Part shown: piece by piece, positions 41,781 to 44,504 of the stretch
Layout: the number at the start of each line of letters is the position of its first letter
Numbering within the stretch: the stretch's first letter is position 1
Notes under the pieces: model-generated
Databases searched by the model: none
What the model saw: only the letters and a program-made list of their open reading frames with translations
Told to the model about the DNA's origin: nothing
Made by a program: the position numbers and the translations under genes
Source of the DNA: Methanobacteriota archaeon
Lineage (GTDB): Archaea > Thermoplasmatota > Poseidoniia > Poseidoniales > Poseidoniaceae
DNA length: 44,504 nt
NCBI GenBank assembly: GCA_002722695.1
Contig: PBMS01000008.1
Span: forward strand, 14,965-59,468
Reading direction: 5' to 3'

Positions 41781-44504
41781 TCAAGCCTTCTTGTCGTAGC
41801 TCAGGTCGTCCCAAGTTCGGAGCAGGGCACCGTCTCCGTTGATCGGAGCATAACTCAGGGTGATCGTAGCGTCTTCAAGAGGCGTACCGTCAGGTGCGTG
41901 GGTTCGCACAAAGATCGTGTCTCCAGAGTTGAAGGTCGAGATCGACCGGGTTTCTGACTCGGAGATTTGTTCCTTGGTCACGGAGTCCACGAAGGTCACG
42001 AAGGCGTCGCTGTTGGCTGGGTTGAACCCGTACACACCGGCGCTGTCGGCCAGATTCACCTGGAACGTGTTGAGAGCACCCGTGGCGTTGGTGTAGAACA
42101 CCTTGACCACAACCGCTTGGGTTGCAAGCGCCGTCTGGGATTGCTCAACGGTGATTTTCCAGTGTCCTTGGTCGGCATCAAAGGCGTTGATGTCTTCGAT
42201 GTCGAAGGTCACACGAGGCACACCTTTCACGTCGGTTTCGGCGAGGCTGGAAGCCCACACGTAGATGACACCGGACAGAACCACGGTGATGGCGACCATC
42301 AGGATGGTTGCGATCACCGGGCTGACTGCGGCGTCGTCCTCAGCCATCGATTCGACGTCCTCTTCGTCGTCAGCACGGCGGCTGGCGAAGGAGAGAGCAC
42401 TGACGAAGAGACCCGTCAGGGCCACTGCGACGATGCTTGGGGCGAACGATGGAACGGCGCTGGCACCGATGGTTTCCACAACATCTGGCAGGTTCTGGTC
42501 CGTGGACAAGAACGTGCTCGCAGGCTGGTTGGCGTGGTTGCACGTATCAGCGGTGGCGAGCGAGGTCATGATGTTGTTACACCAGTTGCTGTCCTCAAGG
42601 AGAGGTCGGCGTTCCGAGGTCTTCGTGGCGTTCTTACCGTATTGTCCGGGCTTGGACCATGGCTCGTCGCTCTGCACGTTGTTCACGATTGCGTAGTGGG
42701 ATCCGGGCTCATCGGCCTGGAAGCGGTCCGCAGCGGTCACCGACATGTCGCAGGGGTTGGCCAAACAGGTCACAACGTCCATCTCGACATACACGTGGGT
42801 GGTGTCCTTGGTGATGTAGACATCCTCGGTGTACTTGACACTGGCACCGTAGTCGGGCACAGCGTAGTATCGAGTCAACTCAACATCATCATGACCGTCC
42901 GTGTGATAGGTGATGGCCAGCATGTGGTCGTATCGGTAGGGGCCTTCGTCTCCACCGCCGTTTACAGCGACGGTGACCGGGACGTAGGTGCCGGTCATGA
43001 CGTTGGTGACACCGTTGAAGCTGAAGCCAGCCACATCGTCGAAGTAGTAGTCTGGGACCAATTCTCGGACGTTTTCGACACGCACACCGATTTCCTTCGT
43101 GGCAATACCTTGCTGGTAGTCTGCAATGGCCATGATGCTTGGGTCGTAGTTGGGCACATAGGTGCTGTACTCGCCTTGCGTGGTTGGCGCGGTTGCGGTG
43201 TCTCGAAGGACCAAGCGGATCTGACAGTACTCAGAGCCTGAAGGACCGATCTGGTGGATACCGTTGTTGTTGAGGTAGTCAATCTCCCAGTCGTTGGCGT
43301 TGGTCGTAGCGTCCTCGATGAGGTCGAACACGAGGTCGTCACCGACGATGGTCGTGGTGAAGTAGTTCGTGTAGACACACTGGTCCGTGGACTCGACCGT
43401 CCAGTAGAGGTCGTCCAGCTCATGGTCGACGTCGGCCTTGATGGCGGACATGTCGTAGGTCAAGTTGTCCAGGTTCTCGTCGTCTTCCATCAAGGAGATG
43501 GACCACGGGAGAGCGGGGATCGAACCGTTGTCGGCAACCATGACGGTCTCGGTCGTGCGGTTCCAGTCGAGGATGACCGGAGCGTCGTTGACCGGAGCAA
43601 CCGAGAAGACAACGTCGTACGTTTCGGCGTCTTGGTTCTCAGCACCGTTGTCGGCAAGGCCGAGCGTGACCGTGCACTTTCCACCCAACTCGTTGTTGGT
43701 GTTCTCGGTGATGGCCAGTTCGTTGTTGACGATGTCGACGTCGAAGGCGGAACATGCGTCCGTGGTACCAAAGTCTGCGGCGCTGGCGGACCAGGAGTAG
43801 ACTTGGCGGGTTGGAGCTTGCTCGTTGGCCATGTCACGGATGTAGGAACGTGTGGCGTTCGACACATCGCCGAGGAACTTGGTGTGTGTACCAAATCCTT
43901 CAGGCAGGATGTTGTAGTTGCCGTCGTCTTCAGAGAAGATTGGCATGCAGTCGGTGCGCTCAACGTTGCAGATCTCGGGAGCGTCGTTCACGTTGTTCAC
44001 CGTGTAGGTGATGTTGTGTGTGTCGCTCAATCCGTTGCTGTCAACGACCTCGAAGGAGAACACCACGTATCCGAACTGGTCGGTCAGTGGCGTAATCGTG
44101 ACGTCTTGTCCGTTCTGAGACCAGTCGACGAGGATGTTGTCAAAGGCAACCAGTGTGCCCTCGTCAACGGTCCACGTCAAGTCGGATTCCTCGTCCTGCA
44201 CGTCGTCAGCCAAGTTGGTCAGGCTGAACGTGAAGGCTGGAGTGTCCTCGTCCTTGTTGAAGTCCACAAGAGCGTCGCTGATACCGGATCCCTGTGTGGT
44301 GATCTCTGGGCACGCACGCTTGATGTCAATCGTGCTCTGAACGTTGGTCGTGTCGCCCGTACCTGCCACGTAGCTGTCGTCGAAGACAACGTTGGTGGCC
44401 ATCGAGATGTCCTCGACGGTGGCCCAGTCGTATGCACAAGCCGCAGGCGTCTTGATCATCATGTCGTAGTTCTTCTGACCGGTGGCGGTGGTGCTGCCCT
44501 TGTA
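41781..44504 (-). CDS. Cadherin-like surface protein with internal archaeal type IV pilin module, 5' end beyond window
   Basis: The frame is open to the right edge, so the track start at 44462 is internal; 907 residues are visible. Outside domains carry cadherin/VCBS hallmarks: EDTPAFTFSL, PLTDQFGYVVFSFEVVDSNG, VNNVNDAPEI and VAPVNDAPVI. They are followed by a helix (FAPSIVAVALTGLFVSALSF), an RR plus acidic loop, and then AAVSPVIATILMVAITVVLSGVIYVW. That last stretch is the classic archaeal pilin N-terminal segment, usually found at a protein start. A pilin-like beta domain of about 145 residues (VPRVTFDIEDINAFDADQG onward) ends the protein. In-frame ATG 42347 could start an independent 188-residue pilin. 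Role in adhesion or pilus assembly is inferred. Confidence 0.85.
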   Translation of the reverse strand, partial: YKGSTTATGQKNYDMMIKTPAACAYDWATVEDISMATNVVFDDSYVAGTGDTTNVQSTIDIKRACPEITTQGSGISDALVDFNKDEDTPAFTFSLTNLADDVQDEESDLTWTVDEGTLVAFDNILVDWSQNGQDVTITPLTDQFGYVVFSFEVVDSNGLSDTHNITYTVNNVNDAPEICNVERTDCMPIFSEDDGNYNILPEGFGTHTKFLGDVSNATRSYIRDMANEQAPTRQVYSWSASAADFGTTDACSAFDVDIVNNELAITENTNNELGGKCTVTLGLADNGAENQDAETYDVVFSVAPVNDAPVILDWNRTTETVMVADNGSIPALPWSISLMEDDENLDNLTYDMSAIKADVDHELDDLYWTVESTDQCVYTNYFTTTIVGDDLVFDLIEDATTNANDWEIDYLNNNGIHQIGPSGSEYCQIRLVLRDTATAPTTQGEYSTYVPNYDPSIMAIADYQQGIATKEIGVRVENVRELVPDYYFDDVAGFSFNGVTNVMTGTYVPVTVAVNGGGDEGPYRYDHMLAITYHTDGHDDVELTRYYAVPDYGASVKYTEDVYITKDTTHVYVEMDVVTCLANPCDMSVTAADRFQADEPGSHYAIVNNVQSDEPWSKPGQYGKNATKTSERRPLLEDSNWCNNIMTSLATADTCNHANQPASTFLSTDQNLPDVVETIGASAVPSFAPSIVAVALTGLFVSALSFASRRADDEEDVESMAEDDAAVSPVIATILMVAITVVLSGVIYVWASSLAETDVKGVPRVTFDIEDINAFDADQGHWKITVEQSQTALATQAVVVKVFYTNATGALNTFQVNLADSAGVYGFNPANSDAFVTFVDSVTKEQISESETRSISTFNSGDTIFVRTHAPDGTPLEDATITLSYAPINGDGALLRTWDDLSYDKKA

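Noticed and set aside
41967-43241. 424-residue plus-strand ORF
   Set aside because: Antisense to the cadherin/pilin surface protein, rich in Gly/Val/His with no recognisable motif; a mirror of the real codon pattern.
1-44504. CRISPR array, insertion sequence, integrase or phage genes
   Set aside because: No short regularly spaced direct repeats, transposase motifs, terminal inverted repeats or phage genes were seen. The regular repeats at the left edge are protein-domain repeats within coding sequence.

Overview
The window reads as a chromosomal segment of a planktonic euryarchaeon, most likely Marine Group II (Candidatus Poseidoniales) or a close relative. The case for Archaea comes from gene content: an RFC small clamp-loader subunit, the PolD small subunit DP1, Pelota, archaeal-type GatD, an elongator tRNA-Met whose intron folds a canonical bulge-helix-bulge, and TATA-like boxes about 25 nt upstream of many starts. 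The assignment to MGII is an inference from the mix of these genes with a bacterial-type formate-THF ligase, a flotillin, and many large signal-peptide/C-terminal-anchor surface proteins. Base composition looks moderately GC-rich (not computed). There is no CRISPR array, insertion sequence or rRNA. Genes are tightly packed, and no stretch over 300 bases lacks a gene.

Region by region. (1) 1-5201, minus: a giant surface protein running off the left edge, built of about 330-residue repeats (DNRLRE-like plus Ig/FN3-like). (2) 5202-7436: RFC small subunit behind a perfect 10-bp inverted repeat, a small basic ORF, and a three-helix membrane protein of unknown role. (3) 7559-7688: tRNA-Met with a 54-nt intron. 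(4) 7747-13891, plus: ABC ATPase, FtsX-type permease, gatD and a biotin-dependent carboxyltransferase. (5) 13892-17675, minus: a divergent shikimate dehydrogenase followed by a surface alpha/beta-hydrolase-like protein that appears to lack its nucleophile. (6) 17757-20445, plus: two small membrane proteins, an NfeD/YqiJ-like OB-fold membrane protein and a flotillin. (7) 20518-26135, plus: formate-THF ligase, pelota, a small unknown protein, CinA/PncC and PolD DP1, with a tRNA-Val on the other strand. (8) 26141-40916: a compact starch/maltodextrin locus. (9) 40962-44504, minus: a HAD phosphatase and the 3' part of a large surface protein that carries an internal archaeal type IV pilin signature.

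The starch locus is the most coherent and most interesting system. Two exported enzymes that both end in a C-terminal membrane anchor (a 1489-residue GH57 protein and an 887-residue GH13 protein) should cut alpha-glucan at the cell surface. The products would enter through an unusual ABC importer: a lipobox-bearing binding protein is fused in one polypeptide to the MalF permease, MalG carries an extra N-terminal membrane domain, and MalK lacks its usual C-terminal regulatory domain. Cytoplasmic MalQ (GH77) and a short glucan phosphorylase (GT35) would turn the maltodextrins into glucose 1-phosphate and glucose. Genes malEF-malG-malK-amylase overlap or nearly touch on the minus strand. malQ-glgP run on the plus strand, divergent from the GH57 gene across a roughly 42-bp gap that holds a perfect 12-bp palindrome.

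The second notable item is the right-edge protein. It has cadherin-like domains, a membrane hairpin, then a complete pilin-like module, which suggests a pilin-anchored or pilin-releasing adhesin.
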